DNA of 64,000 bases, taken from positions 1 through 64,000 of the forward strand of contig PBNK01000025.1 of NCBI GenBank assembly GCA_002723085.1. Reading direction: 5' to 3'. The notes below the pieces were generated by a model that saw only the letters and a list, made by a program, of their open reading frames with translations, did no database searches and had not been told where the DNA came from. Below, in pieces: positions 9,862 through 17,172 of this stretch. The position numbers and the translations under genes were made by a program. Each line of letters begins with the position of its first letter. Positions within the stretch are counted from its first letter, which is position 1. The stretch is from Crocinitomicaceae bacterium (GTDB lineage: Bacteria; Bacteroidota; Bacteroidia; Flavobacteriales_D; Parvicellaceae).

Positions 9862-10935
9862 TTATTTTTTAGTTAATTTTCTGTATTGAAGAATCCTTTC
9901 TTTTGGAAATGGACTTATTTGAACTTTATCACTTTGATTTCCTCCCAAACAATAGACATAATTTTCGTCCTCTGAAATGAATAATCCTACGTGACCAGCA
10001 GATGACTTTTGACTGTTTCTCCAAAAAACTATAACATCTCCAGGAGATGGACAGTTTGTAAGTTTTCCTGTTGATAACCAAGATTTGGCCCTAAGTCCCG
10101 ATGGGTATTTAGCCCCTATTTGTTTTGCACAATAATTTATAAAAGCAGCACACCAAGGAGTTTCATCATCATTAATGTTTTTATATCCTAATTCATGAAA
10201 TAAATTAACTACATTTTGATTATGACTTTTTCCTGCTGTTTCAGACATTCCATAAAAGCCCGCAACTTTATCTAACATATTGCTTTGCAATTCATTTAAA
10301 TGAATATTAAGTTTAGATTTTATATAGACAGACAAGGAACTTGAACTGAAATATCCATTTATAAATAAATCCTCTATCTCTTGGGCAATATTTAAATACT
10401 TTTTCTTTTCTTTTTTATTGATTTTTTTAGAAACATTTGGTTTAGGAGATGGAGGCAACCAAACAGATAAGTAATCTGTTGAATCGTTAAAGATATCATT
10501 AGCATATTTTAATTTACTTTTGGTTTTATCTAATTTAAAACGAGATTCTTTCTTAGCTAGAGATATTAAATGCTCATGTATGTAATTTAATAAAACGGTA
10601 TCATGATTAGCAATTTCATTTACCAATTTATTAGAATTGAAATTAGAATAGCTTAAATACCGAATTGACCGATCAAATAAATAATCCTTCTTTTTATTAT
10701 CATATAACCTAAAGTAAGACAATGCTAAATAATAGTAAGTAACTCTGTCTATATTTTCCCTACTTAAATTCCTATTTCTACCTATTGTGATACAACGTTC
10801 ATATTTTTGTTTTTCATATAAATGTTGAATTCTTTTCTGATGAAAATTTAGTTTTAGTTTATTGCTTCTCGATTGACCTAAAAATATGAAAGGCAGCAAC
10901 AAAAAAGGCAATGTTATCATATTTCTCGTACTCAT
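9862..10935 (-). CDS. TIGR02594/CHAP-like cysteine peptidase with N-terminal helical domain
   Basis: Predicted peptidoglycan amidase or endopeptidase, first gene of the five-gene operon. Residues 1-21 are a signal peptide. Residues about 35-100 look like helical TPR-type repeats (RVTYYYLALSYFRLYDNKKKD). From about 220 there is a clear TIGR02594-type NlpC/P60 fold: Cys262 in DETPWCAAFINYCAKQ, His315 in SSAGHVGLFISE, and Asn333 in CLGGNQSDKVQIS make the catalytic set. Stand-alone TIGR02594 proteins are usually about 150 residues and often phage- or secretion-linked, so the roughly 220-residue N-terminal extension is notable. The upstream 202-base gap divides it from a divergent nitroreductase gene. 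Confidence 0.83.
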   Translation of the reverse strand: MSTRNMITLPFLLLPFIFLGQSRSNKLKLNFHQKRIQHLYEKQKYERCITIGRNRNLSRENIDRVTYYYLALSYFRLYDNKKKDYLFDRSIRYLSYSNFNSNKLVNEIANHDTVLLNYIHEHLISLAKKESRFKLDKTKSKLKYANDIFNDSTDYLSVWLPPSPKPNVSKKINKKEKKKYLNIAQEIEDLFINGYFSSSSLSVYIKSKLNIHLNELQSNMLDKVAGFYGMSETAGKSHNQNVVNLFHELGYKNINDDETPWCAAFINYCAKQIGAKYPSGLRAKSWLSTGKLTNCPSPGDVIVFWRNSQKSSAGHVGLFISEDENYVYCLGGNQSDKVQISPFPKERILQYRKLTKK

Positions 10936-11137
10936 TATTTTTAATTATCAATAAAATTGGTTGAGTAGAGTTAGCTTATAGGCAGAATTAATTTATTTAG
11001 TTTATACATCTATAACCAAGAATTAAAAAAAGGGTACAAATAATTTTAAAACATACTTATAAATAGAGAAAAGCAAGTAAAAAAAATTAACTTTATAATC
11101 TGTTATTTAGATAATACATTTTACAAAAAGAAAGTAA

Positions 11138-11923
11138 ATGTCAGACAAAAAAAAACCGATTTTAAATAAGCTATTTGAATCAAAAAACACTCATATTGAA
11201 CCTGCTGAAAAAATAAATAAAGAAGAATTTATAAAAACCGTAAAAAGCAGAAGAAGTGTAAGAATATATAATGAAGAACCAATCTCAGAAAAAGACATGA
11301 AAGAATGTCTTGAATTGTCTCTACTAGCCCCAAACTCCTCAAATCTTCAACCTTGGGAGTTTTATTGGGTGAAAAGCAAAACAAAAAAACAAAAACTTAT
11401 AGAATACTGTTTAGGTCAACCGGCAGCAACTACTGCACAAGAGCTAGTGGTGGCAGTTGCCAGACCAGATTTTTGGAAAATTAACCAAAAAAGAATGCTT
11501 GAATTGTTTAATGAAATGGGTGAAAAAACCCCAAAATCAGCCACAACATATTATAAAAAAATAGTTCCTCTTGCCTATAATCAAGGGATATTTTCAATTA
11601 GAGGTTACATTAAAAAGATAGTAATGGAAATACGTGGTCTAAAAACTCCCACTCCTAGAGAACCATATAATAAAAAAGGAATGGCTGTTTGGGCACATAA
11701 ATCAACTGCTTTAGCTTGCGAAAACTTAATGCTTTCTCTCAGAGCATATGGATACGATAGCTGTCCAATGGAAGGAATAGATTCAAGAAAAATTAAAAAA
11801 TTACTAGGTTTGTCTACTCCTGCTGAAATCTCAATGGTTATTAGCGCAGGGAAAAGAGCTACCAACGGTGTTTATGGAAAACAACTTAGGTTTAAAAGCT
11901 ATAATTTTATTCATGAAATTTAA
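11138..11923 (+). CDS. Nitroreductase-family FMN oxidoreductase
   Basis: An NAD(P)H-dependent flavoprotein of the nitroreductase fold; the natural substrate cannot be told from sequence. It has 261 residues. The FMN-binding start of the fold is clear in KSRRSVRIYNEEPISEKD and in LLAPNSSNLQPWEFYWV, and the C-terminal part has the expected ALACENLMLSLRAYGYDSC and a flavin phosphate-binding segment near GKRATNGVYGKQ. A middle insertion of about 60 residues (KRMLELFNEMGEKTPKSA onward) is longer than in the smallest family members. The stop abuts the start of the following DUF1571 gene. The 202 bases upstream hold no gene; TACATTTT at 11115-11122 is a 7/8 match to the -7 consensus. Confidence 0.85.
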   Translation: MSDKKKPILNKLFESKNTHIEPAEKINKEEFIKTVKSRRSVRIYNEEPISEKDMKECLELSLLAPNSSNLQPWEFYWVKSKTKKQKLIEYCLGQPAATTAQELVVAVARPDFWKINQKRMLELFNEMGEKTPKSATTYYKKIVPLAYNQGIFSIRGYIKKIVMEIRGLKTPTPREPYNKKGMAVWAHKSTALACENLMLSLRAYGYDSCPMEGIDSRKIKKLLGLSTPAEISMVISAGKRATNGVYGKQLRFKSYNFIHEI

Positions 11924-12799
11924 ATGAAAAAACAATTCTTATACACTTTAGCATTTATTCTTTTTTTTGTAAAAATTCAATATGCACAAAATCAAAATAT
12001 AGATTTTAAAATTGAAATTATTGAAAAAATGACTAATTCCATTAAAGCACAAAACCAAATGAGTTTTACTATGGAAAAGAAGGAAAGAGATATAAAAGTC
12101 ACAAAATTTCCAAAATTTGTTAGCGGTAAATTTTATGCTAAACTAAATGTTAACCCTTTTAAAATTTACATTAAAAGTTTTCATCCAAGCCCAGGTGCTG
12201 AGATTTTATTCAAAGAAGGATGGAATGATAATGAAGCATTAATAAATCCAAATGCATTTCCATATTTTTCATTATCATTTAAGCCAGAACATAATTTACT
12301 TCTTGCTGGAGGTCATCACTGTTTAAAAGAAGCTGGCTTTAAATTGTTGTGTAAAATGATTGAGCATTATAAGAAAATATATGGTCATAAAGTATATGAT
12401 TTGATTGAGTACAATGGATTTTATTCTTGGAATGATAGAAATTGTCATAAAATAACTATAAAATTTCCTGATTATAAGATTTTAAATTATAAAAGTAAGA
12501 GTGGTGATAACCTTTATAAAATAGCTGATAGGTTACTTATAAATGTAAGTAAACTAAGAGAATTAAATCCAAAAATTGATGACACCGATTTTTTACAGGA
12601 AAATCAAGAGATAATCGTCACCAATCTTTATGCTGAGAAAATAATTTTATATATAGATTCTGAAAACAATTTCCCTATTTATCAAGAAATACATGACAGA
12701 AAAGGACTTTATGAAAAATTTATGTACCTCACATTAGATATTAATAAAGAAATAAATGATGAGGAATTTAGTAGAGATTATAAAAACTATAATTTTTAA
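11924..12799 (+). CDS. DUF1571 protein with internal LysM domain, exported
   Basis: This 291-residue protein begins with a signal peptide (residues 1-21, ending near QYAQ). It has a DUF1571-type, probably LolA-like, beta-sheet domain: TMEKKERDIKVTKFP, KLNVNPFKIYIKSFHPSPGA, and later a Cys-containing NDRNCHKITIKFPDY. A LysM domain (about residues 189-232, SKSGDNLYKIADRLLINVSK and PKIDDTDFLQENQEI) sits inside that domain, because the beta sheet appears to resume in AEKIILYIDSENNFPIYQEI. LysM suggests binding to peptidoglycan. The function of DUF1571 is unknown. The start abuts the nitroreductase stop, so the two are cotranscribed. Confidence 0.78.
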   Translation: MKKQFLYTLAFILFFVKIQYAQNQNIDFKIEIIEKMTNSIKAQNQMSFTMEKKERDIKVTKFPKFVSGKFYAKLNVNPFKIYIKSFHPSPGAEILFKEGWNDNEALINPNAFPYFSLSFKPEHNLLLAGGHHCLKEAGFKLLCKMIEHYKKIYGHKVYDLIEYNGFYSWNDRNCHKITIKFPDYKILNYKSKSGDNLYKIADRLLINVSKLRELNPKIDDTDFLQENQEIIVTNLYAEKIILYIDSENNFPIYQEIHDRKGLYEKFMYLTLDINKEINDEEFSRDYKNYNF

Positions 12800-12816
12800 C
12801 CATTCTATTTAATTTC

Positions 12817-12846
12817 TTTAGAATTTCCATAAATTTTTTACATTTG
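12817..12846 (+). promoter_or_regulatory. Putative panD promoter (Bacteroidota type)
   Basis: TACATTTG at 12839-12846 matches the Bacteroidota -7 consensus TAnnTTTG exactly. TTTA at 12817-12820 is a near match to the -33 TTTG at a spacing of 18. Only four bases separate the box from the panD ATG, which implies an extremely short leader or a leaderless transcript. Confidence 0.45.
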
Positions 12847-12850
12847 CCGC

Positions 12851-13201
12851 ATGCAAATTCAAGTGCTAAAATCAAAAATTCACAGAGTTAAGGTAACAGA
12901 TGCAGATCTTAACTATATAGGAAGCATTACCATAGATAGAAATCTTATGGAAGCTTCTAACCTAATTGCTGGAGAAAAAGTTCAAGTCGTTAATATAAAT
13001 AATGGTGAAAGACTGGAAACTTATGTTATACCTGGAAAAAGAGATAGTGGTGAAATTGCACTAAATGGGCCAGCAGCTAGACGAGTTGCAAAAGGAGATA
13101 TTGTAATAATTATTGCTTATGCTCAAATGGATTTCGAAGAGGCTAAGAACTTTGAACCATCAGTTATTTTCCCAGACGAAACAAACAACACTTTGGTCTA
13201 A
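12851..13201 (+). CDS. panD: Aspartate 1-decarboxylase proenzyme
   Basis: Decarboxylates aspartate to beta-alanine for pantothenate and coenzyme A. The 116-residue proenzyme cleaves itself between Gly24 and Ser25 ([15 protein letters not shown]), generating the catalytic pyruvoyl group from Ser25. Other conserved parts are the Lys at position 9, the [21 protein letters not shown] strand region in shortened form, and [17 protein letters not shown]. Length and motifs are complete. It appears to have its own promoter directly before the start codon. panB and panC are not in the window. Confidence 0.97.
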   Translation: MQIQVLKSKIHRVKVTDADLNYIGSITIDRNLMEASNLIAGEKVQVVNINNGERLETYVIPGKRDSGEIALNGPAARRVAKGDIVIIIAYAQMDFEEAKNFEPSVIFPDETNNTLV

Positions 13202-13308
13202 ATCTTTAAAGTTTATTTTCAAAAAACTTACAATCACTAAAACATTCAGTTTTCTTTTGCTATTTTGTTAGTTGTTTTCTATCAACAATAAAAAATTAAC
13301 TTATTATA

Positions 13309-14292
13309 ATGGACAGAAGAAAATTCGTAAAAATAAGCGCCATAGGATCAGCAGCAATTGTTTTAGATCCCTCTAAAGAAGATAAAGTTAAATTAAATAA
13401 CCATTCTTTTACAAAAGGCAATTCAACTGTTATATCTACATGGAAACCAGGGTTAGAAGCAAACAAATTTGCTTGGAAAATCTTAAGTAAAAATGGGAAA
13501 TCAATTGATGCAGTAGAAGCAGGAGTAAGAGTTATTGAATCTGATGCAAACAATAAAAGTGTTGGTATTGGAGGACTCCCTGATAAAAATGGAATTGTTA
13601 CCCTTGATGCCTGTATTATGGACCACAATTACAACTGTGGTTCTGTGGCTTTTTTACAAGACATAGAACACCCCATTTCTGTTGCTAGAAAAGTTATGGA
13701 AGATACACCTCATGTCATGCTTTGTGGCAAAGGTGCTTTAGATTTTGCAATCGAAAAAGGATTTTCAAAAACTAACTTATTAACTCCTGAAGCTGAAAAT
13801 GACTGGAAAAAATGGAAGGAATTACAAACTGAAAAACTTCCTGAAATAAACCACGAAAATCACGACACCATTGGAATGTTAGCCATTGATGAAGATGGTG
13901 ATTTATCAGGTGCTTGTACAACTAGTGGCTGGGCATATAAATTACATGGAAGAGTTGGAGACTCTCCTATTATAGGTGCAGGTTTATATGTTGATAACGA
14001 AATTGGAGCTGCATGCGCAACTGGTTTAGGTGAAGCCATAATCAAAATTTCTGGCAGTCATCTTGTAGTAGAACTAATGAGGCAAGGGCTAAAACCCAAT
14101 GAAGCATGCTATGAAGCTGTTCAAAGAATAAAGAAAACAAATAAAAATCTTAAAGATTTACAAGTTGGCTTTTTAGCTCTTAACAAAAAAGGAGAACATG
14201 CAGGACATAGCATGTATGCAGGATTTAATTATGCTTTAAAAAATTCTAAAACTGATAAATTAATTGATACAAAGTATGAAATGGAATGGTAA
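13309..14292 (+). CDS. N4-(beta-N-acetylglucosaminyl)-L-asparaginase (glycosylasparaginase)
   Basis: An Ntn hydrolase that cleaves the GlcNAc-Asn bond of N-glycans. The 327-residue precursor starts with a twin-arginine signal (MDRRKFVKISAIGSAAIVL), implying Tat export of a folded enzyme. Autocleavage is expected before Thr187 in NHDTIGMLAIDEDG, which then becomes the nucleophile; GRVGDSPIIGAGLYVD and ACATGLGEAIIKISGSH carry the substrate loops. The Flavobacteria enzyme is a known relative. It begins the N-glycan cluster and overlaps the GH20 start. The last step of N-glycan stripping, release of Asn, is its likely job here. Confidence 0.94.
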   Translation: MDRRKFVKISAIGSAAIVLDPSKEDKVKLNNHSFTKGNSTVISTWKPGLEANKFAWKILSKNGKSIDAVEAGVRVIESDANNKSVGIGGLPDKNGIVTLDACIMDHNYNCGSVAFLQDIEHPISVARKVMEDTPHVMLCGKGALDFAIEKGFSKTNLLTPEAENDWKKWKELQTEKLPEINHENHDTIGMLAIDEDGDLSGACTTSGWAYKLHGRVGDSPIIGAGLYVDNEIGAACATGLGEAIIKISGSHLVVELMRQGLKPNEACYEAVQRIKKTNKNLKDLQVGFLALNKKGEHAGHSMYAGFNYALKNSKTDKLIDTKYEMEW

Positions 14293-16513
14293 AAATTACC
14301 TTTTGATTTTTTTTATTGGATTTTGTATTAGTTGTTCAAACGAAACTAAATTCAAAGAATTAAACACAAGTTTAATCCCATATCCAAAAAAATTAACAAA
14401 AAACGATAAGCATTTCTCATCTTCTGAAATTGTTATTTCATTTTCAGAACAATTTCGAAAAGAGGCCATTTATTTGAAAAATGCATTATCTGAATATCCT
14501 GAAATAAAAATAATACTTAGTGATACTAACCTAAAAGGAAACATTCAACTTATTAAGTCCAATCAGCTAGACACAATAAAAGATTACTACGAATTATATA
14601 TAAATCAAAAAGAAGTTTCTATTAATGCACGAAGCAGTGCAGGTATTTTTTATGGGATTCAATCCTTAATTCAATTAACAAAACTTAATAATCAACAAAA
14701 ATCATTAGATCTAATTTATCCTTGTCTTTCGATAAAAGATTGGCCTGAATTTTCTCATCGTGGAATGCTAATAGACTGTTGTAGGCATTTTTTTGAAGTA
14801 TCAACAATTAAAAAATATATTGATCTTTTAGGATTTTATAAAATGAATGTTTTACACTGGCACTTGACTGAAGATCAAGGATGGAGGTTAGCCATTGATA
14901 GGTATCCAAAATTAAATACTATAGGCTCATGGCGAAAAGATAGTTCAGAAATATACGGTGGGTTTTATACTAAAGAAGAAATTAAAGAAATTGTACAGTA
15001 TGCATCTTTAAGGCACATTGAAATAATTCCAGAAATAGAATTACCGGGTCATTCTCAAGCAGCAATAGCGTCTTATCCATATTTATCTTGTAAAGGTGAC
15101 AACGTAAATGTTGCTAATGATTGGGGAGTCTTTAAAGAAATTTATTGTGCTGGAAACGATAGTGTATTTATATTTTTAGAAAACATTTTTGATGAAGTAA
15201 TTGAATTATTTCCTTCCAAATACATTCATATAGGAGGGGATGAAGCTCCAAAAAAAAGATGGGAAAATTGCAAAAAATGTCAAAAAAGAATCAAAGATGA
15301 AAACCTTAAAGATGAACACGAACTTCAAAGGTACTTCATAGAAAGAATTGCAAACCAATTAAAAATGAAAAATAAAACAATAATTGGTTGGGATGAAATT
15401 CTTGAAGGAGGTAATATTGAAGGCGCAATTGTACAGTCGTGGAGAGGTTTTGAAGGAGGAATATCAGCAGTAAAAAAAGGAAATAGAGCTATAATGTCAC
15501 CAACTTCACATTGTTATTTTGATTATGATATAAACACAACAAACTTATATCAGGTATATAATTTTGATCCTATTCCAGAAAACCTATCAAAAAAAGAGAA
15601 AAAACTCATAATAGGTGGAGAATGTAATCTGTGGTCTGAAAGGATTTTAAATGAAAAAGAGTTAGATCAAAAAACGTTTCCAAGACTTTTAGCTATGAGT
15701 GAAGTGCTTTGGACTTATCCACCAAAAAGAGATTCTTCATCTATTGAAAACAGAGTTAACAAACACTATACTTTATTAGAGAATTTAGGAGTTAACTATG
15801 GAATAGCTGTTGAACCTATTGCAATAAAGTGCATCAACAATTCAAATCCATCAAAAGTTAAAATAGTTGCTGGTGAATCATCCTTAAACTTCAAATACAA
15901 ATGGGATACAGATTCAAAAATGAAAGATCTAAATGAAAATAACACTATACAAATTAATCAAACAGGTGTATTATCAATTCAAGCATTTAAAAATGAAAAA
16001 AAATATGGAGCACCTCATTTTCAAAAATTTTCAAAAAACAAAGCCAATGAAGGTATTGTTAAATATATATCATCTTACAGTGAATTTTATGAATCAAATC
16101 ACAATTACACATTAACCGATAGTAAGATTGGGGGATTAAACTTTAAAGATGGAAACTGGCAAGGTTTTTTTGGAAAAGACATTGAATGCATATTGGATTT
16201 ACAAAAGACAATTCCTATATCTTTAATTCAAAGTAATTTTTATCAATACAATAATTCTTGGATCTTTTTACCAAAATATTTAGAAATACATCTTTCTTTT
16301 GATGGTGAAAATTGGGAGAAATTAGAAAAAAAACAATCTATTGGATCGCCTAAAAAAAGAGGACACTTTATTGAAACAATTTCAATAAAATGTAATAATA
16401 AAAATGCAAGATATATAAAATTAATTGCTAAAAATAGAGGACCAGTACCAGATTGGCATGAAGCTGCTGGTTCTAAATCCTGGCTATTTATTGATGAAAT
16501 TATAATAAAATGA
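14276..16513 (+). CDS. Beta-N-acetylhexosaminidase, GH20, lipoprotein
   Basis: Exo-acting removal of terminal GlcNAc or GalNAc. I chose ATG at 14276, not TTG at 14264: it gives a lipoprotein signal (MKWNGKNYLLIFFIGFCISC, lipid Cys20) and a 17-base overlap with the upstream gene. The 745-residue protein has a GH20b N-domain, then the catalytic barrel with NVLHWHLTEDQGWRLAID and the catalytic Asp322-Glu323 in HIGGDEAPKKRW, and a tryptophan at QSWRGFEGG. The last about 130 residues are an F5/8 type C-like module (GNWQGFFGKDIECILDL, WLFIDEIIIK) closely resembling the C-terminus of the GH92 enzyme nearby. It is probably surface- or periplasm-anchored and acts in N-glycan breakdown. Confidence 0.94.
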   Translation: MKWNGKNYLLIFFIGFCISCSNETKFKELNTSLIPYPKKLTKNDKHFSSSEIVISFSEQFRKEAIYLKNALSEYPEIKIILSDTNLKGNIQLIKSNQLDTIKDYYELYINQKEVSINARSSAGIFYGIQSLIQLTKLNNQQKSLDLIYPCLSIKDWPEFSHRGMLIDCCRHFFEVSTIKKYIDLLGFYKMNVLHWHLTEDQGWRLAIDRYPKLNTIGSWRKDSSEIYGGFYTKEEIKEIVQYASLRHIEIIPEIELPGHSQAAIASYPYLSCKGDNVNVANDWGVFKEIYCAGNDSVFIFLENIFDEVIELFPSKYIHIGGDEAPKKRWENCKKCQKRIKDENLKDEHELQRYFIERIANQLKMKNKTIIGWDEILEGGNIEGAIVQSWRGFEGGISAVKKGNRAIMSPTSHCYFDYDINTTNLYQVYNFDPIPENLSKKEKKLIIGGECNLWSERILNEKELDQKTFPRLLAMSEVLWTYPPKRDSSSIENRVNKHYTLLENLGVNYGIAVEPIAIKCINNSNPSKVKIVAGESSLNFKYKWDTDSKMKDLNENNTIQINQTGVLSIQAFKNEKKYGAPHFQKFSKNKANEGIVKYISSYSEFYESNHNYTLTDSKIGGLNFKDGNWQGFFGKDIECILDLQKTIPISLIQSNFYQYNNSWIFLPKYLEIHLSFDGENWEKLEKKQSIGSPKKRGHFIETISIKCNNKNARYIKLIAKNRGPVPDWHEAAGSKSWLFIDEIIIK

Positions 16514-17172
16514 TAATTGAATGCTGTATATCAACTATTGAGGGGGCAAAAGCTGCTCAAAAATGGAAAGCAAATAGAGTTGAGTTATGTAGTGATTTGC
16601 ATAAAGATGGATTAACACCTTCAGAATCAAAAATAAGGTCATGTTCTAAAGCATTTAAAGGAGAAACTCATGTTATGATTAGACCTCATAACAATGGATT
16701 TGTATACAGTGAAAATGAAATTAAATTGATGATTAATCAAATTAAAATAGCTAAAAAATTAAATGCAAAAGGGGTGGTTTTTGGAGCACTAAATGAATTA
16801 AATAAAATAGATATTAACGTAAACAAAATATTGGTCAAGCAAGCAAAAGATTTAAAACTTACATGTACTTTTCATAGAGCTTTTGATTTTTGTCAAGAAC
16901 CAATAAAATCATTAGAAGAAATAATATCATTACACTTTGATTGGCTATTGACTTCAGGTCAAAAAAATACAGCTATTGAAGGAATAAATTTTATTAAAGA
17001 AATAATCAAAATAAGCAATCATCGAATCAATATTTTGGCTGGTAGTGGAGTCAATGCTTCAAATGCGAAAAAATTATCTGAAACTGGTGTTAATGGATTG
17101 CATTTCACCATCGACAAAACAGGGTCAGTAAATGAAAATAAAATTATAGATATCAAAAACACTATTCAATAA
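16510..17172 (+). CDS. cutC: CutC-family TIM-barrel protein
   Basis: Named for a proposed role in copper homeostasis in E. coli, which is disputed. The 220-residue sequence is a full CutC: MIIECCISTIEGAKAAQKWK and ANRVELCSDLHKDGLTPS at the start, HVMIRPHNNGFVYSENE, a GVVFGALNE strand, CTFHRAFDF, LLTSGQKNTAIEG, and the phosphate-binding-like INILAGSGVNASNA. No signal peptide is present, so it is cytoplasmic. It overlaps the GH20 stop by four bases (ATGA), hence is translated with a glycosidase. Its gene neighbours are glycan-degrading enzymes with no copper genes, which favours a role in sugar metabolism; this is inference. Confidence 0.92.
   Translation: MIIECCISTIEGAKAAQKWKANRVELCSDLHKDGLTPSESKIRSCSKAFKGETHVMIRPHNNGFVYSENEIKLMINQIKIAKKLNAKGVVFGALNELNKIDINVNKILVKQAKDLKLTCTFHRAFDFCQEPIKSLEEIISLHFDWLLTSGQKNTAIEGINFIKEIIKISNHRINILAGSGVNASNAKKLSETGVNGLHFTIDKTGSVNENKIIDIKNTIQ

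Noticed and set aside
5322-10935. Type VI or toxin-immunity locus
   Set aside because: No immunity gene, VgrG, PAAR, Hcp or Rhs features are present; only hydrolase folds are shared.
12836-12855. Third copy of the MarR-linked operator before panD
   Set aside because: TTTACATTTGCCGCATGC resembles TTTACAATGC-NN-GCATA in part, but the spacing and centre differ, and the resemblance comes mostly from the TACATTTG promoter box.
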